Assembly: GCF_002081715.1 (NCBI RefSeq)
Contig: NZ_MUKP01000011.1
Span: forward strand, 62,001 to 126,000
Reading direction: 5' to 3'
DNA: 64,000 bases
Source: Nocardia donostiensis
GTDB lineage: Bacteria > Actinomycetota > Actinomycetes > Mycobacteriales > Mycobacteriaceae
Below the pieces are notes generated by a model that saw nothing but the letters and a program-made list of their open reading frames with translations, did no database searches and was not told the DNA's origin. Positions 63,056 to 64,000 of this stretch are shown here, one piece after another (within the stretch, counting starts at the first letter, position 1; every line of letters starts with the position of its first letter). The translations under genes and the position numbers were made by a program.

Positions 63056-63631
63056 TCAGACGTTCACGCCGTAGTCGCGGGCGATTCCCGCGAGCCCGGA
63101 GGCGTAGCCCTGCCCGATGGCGCGGAATTTCCACTCGTTGTTGTGGCGGTAGAGCTCGCCGAAGACCATGGCGGTTTCGGTTGAGGCGTCTTCGGTGAGG
63201 TCGTAGCGGGCCAGTTCCGAACCCGTGCTGACGTCGACGACGCGGATATAGGCGTTGCGGACCTGGCCGAAGGACTGGCCGCGCGCATCTGCCTCGTGGA
63301 TGGAGACGGGGAAGAAGATGTTGGTGATCGTCGGCGGGGTGGCCGCCAGGTCGACGTTGATCACCTCGTCGTCGCCTTCGCCTTCACCGGTGAGGTTGTC
63401 GCCGGTGTGTTCGATGGTGCCTTCCGGGGAACGCAGGTTGTTGTAGAAGACGAAATGCTTGTCCGACAGCACTTTCAGGGTGGGGCCGGTCGCCAGGGCG
63501 CTGGCATCCAGGTCGTAGGCGGCGCCCATAGTGGTTCGCACATCCCAGCCGAGACCAACGGCTACTTTGGTGAGATTCGGGGCCTGCTTGGACAGCGAAA
63601 CATTGCCGCCTTTGGCCAGTGTGACGCTCAA
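63056..63631 (-). CDS. terD: TerD-family calcium-binding stress protein
   Basis: The 191-residue protein begins SVTLAKGGNVSLSKQAPNLT and contains VAVGLGWDVRTTMGAAYDLD, DASALATGPTLKVLS, EGEGDDEVINVDL and RNAYIRVVDVSTGSELARYD. These are the acidic calcium-site loops of TerD/TerZ. TerD proteins take part in tellurite resistance and in phage and cell-envelope stress responses; in actinomycetes they also affect differentiation. The TTG at 63631 is chosen because AGGAGG lies 8 bases upstream and the N-terminus then aligns with MGVTL-type starts. It overlaps the upstream gene's stop by 4 bp. Confidence 0.92.
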   Translation of the reverse strand: MSVTLAKGGNVSLSKQAPNLTKVAVGLGWDVRTTMGAAYDLDASALATGPTLKVLSDKHFVFYNNLRSPEGTIEHTGDNLTGEGEGDDEVINVDLAATPPTITNIFFPVSIHEADARGQSFGQVRNAYIRVVDVSTGSELARYDLTEDASTETAMVFGELYRHNNEWKFRAIGQGYASGLAGIARDYGVNV

Positions 63632-64000
63632 TTCTCTCCCTCCTCGACCCAGGAACGCAGTGTCGCCACTCTGCTCTCCAGGGCGTGCAGTTCGCTCGCG
63701 TCGAGCACGGTGCGCTGGATGCCCTTGGCGACCGCGAACGCCGACTGACGATGATCGTCGATCACGTCCACGTCGATGCGGACCGCGACGTAATCGTCGG
63801 CGCCGGGCATCTCTTCCGCGATGACCTTCGCGGTACCGCGCGCGCAAAAGGCGTTATTGCCGCCGCCGAGGATCAGTAGCGCGATCTGCGGCCGTTCCCG
63901 TAGCCGGGCCAGCGAACCGCGATCGAATTTGAGGCTGAGGAAAATGGTGCGGTCGCCTGCACGAACGGGCCAGGACACCGGGATCGCATGCGGCGCCGGA
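63628..64000 (-). CDS. PNPOx-like flavin/F420-binding split-barrel protein, 5' end cut by window edge
   Basis: The frame is open from the window edge to a TGA at 63628. At least 123 residues are present: PHAIPVSWPVRAGDRTIFLS, LKFDRGSLARLRERPQIALL, then NAFCARGTAKVIAEEMPGAD and a C-terminal helix. The split-barrel strand order with an early basic and His-containing stretch fits the pyridoxamine-phosphate-oxidase superfamily. That superfamily includes FMN- and F420-dependent reductases and heme oxygenase-like proteins. A GTG at 63978 could start a shorter form, but the conserved first strand lies upstream of it. The cofactor cannot be assigned. It is coupled to terD by TTGA overlap. Confidence 0.65.
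   Translation of the reverse strand, partial: PAPHAIPVSWPVRAGDRTIFLSLKFDRGSLARLRERPQIALLILGGGNNAFCARGTAKVIAEEMPGADDYVAVRIDVDVIDDHRQSAFAVAKGIQRTVLDASELHALESRVATLRSWVEEGEN

Overview
The window is a high-GC actinobacterial chromosome segment that reads as Nocardia or a close relative (Mycobacteriales). The main evidence is gene order. From memory, the M. tuberculosis series Rv0992c-Rv0996 and Rv1001-Rv1021 is preserved here: 5-FTHF cyclo-ligase, galU, glp (moeA1), rimJ, glpR; then arcA, pmt, rsmI, metG, tatD, rpfB, ksgA, ispE, a pks16-like ligase, pth, rplY, prsA, glmU, tRNA-Gln, a TetR gene, mfd and mazG. Protein sequences are Nocardia-like rather than mycobacterial. Extra blocks interrupt this backbone, and most of the unusual material lies in them.

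Layout. 1-5.2 kb: folate salvage, galU, and the divisome pair glp/glpR around rimJ, ending at tRNA-Ala(CGC). 5.2-13.6 kb: a minus-strand accessory locus beside the tRNA. It holds a VirB6/TrbL-like membrane protein, a YbaB-like protein, two large proteins resembling type VII secretion substrates, an orphan protein with features of PT-barrel prenyltransferases, and a possible 33-codon ORF before a hairpin terminator. 13.9-16 kb: a small conserved protein, family 5 uracil-DNA glycosylase and two tandem effector-binding proteins. 16-22 kb: an unusual operon (GNAT-like protein, ThiF-nitroreductase fusion like Rv1355c, GAF-GGDEF-EAL protein like Rv1354c), then an SDR and soxR. 22.7-36.8 kb: arginine deiminase, protein mannosylation, rRNA methylation, MetRS, TatD, the rpfB-ksgA pair, copZ, ispE and a Uup-like ABC-F protein.

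36.8-40.8 kb: a divergent module of two Abi-alpha-like paralogues around a DUF445 membrane protein, with a perfect 20-bp palindrome in the shared promoter region. 40.8-45.7 kb: prfC, rplY, pth and a fatty acyl-AMP ligase. 45.8-52.2 kb: the ergothioneine genes, egtE divergent from egtA-orf-egtB-egtC-egtD. The extra orf between egtA and egtB is joined to both by ATGA overlaps but needs one frameshift. 52.2-64 kb: a tandem duplication, a DUF4190-like protein, prsA-glmU, two TetR regulators (one of the gamma-butyrolactone receptor type), mfd-mazG, terD and a partial PNPOx-like gene.

Functional themes are cell-envelope precursors and division (galU, glmU, glp, glpR, pmt, rpfB), translation and RNA quality (metG, rsmI, ksgA, rplY, pth, prfC, Uup-like, two tRNAs), redox protection (ergothioneine, soxR), DNA repair (udgB, mfd, mazG) and c-di-GMP signalling. 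Several intergenic regions carry degenerate repeats: a family shared by two loci, a 26-bp tandem array, and a 147/137-bp tandem duplication. All family assignments come from reading motifs and remembered synteny; no database search was run.
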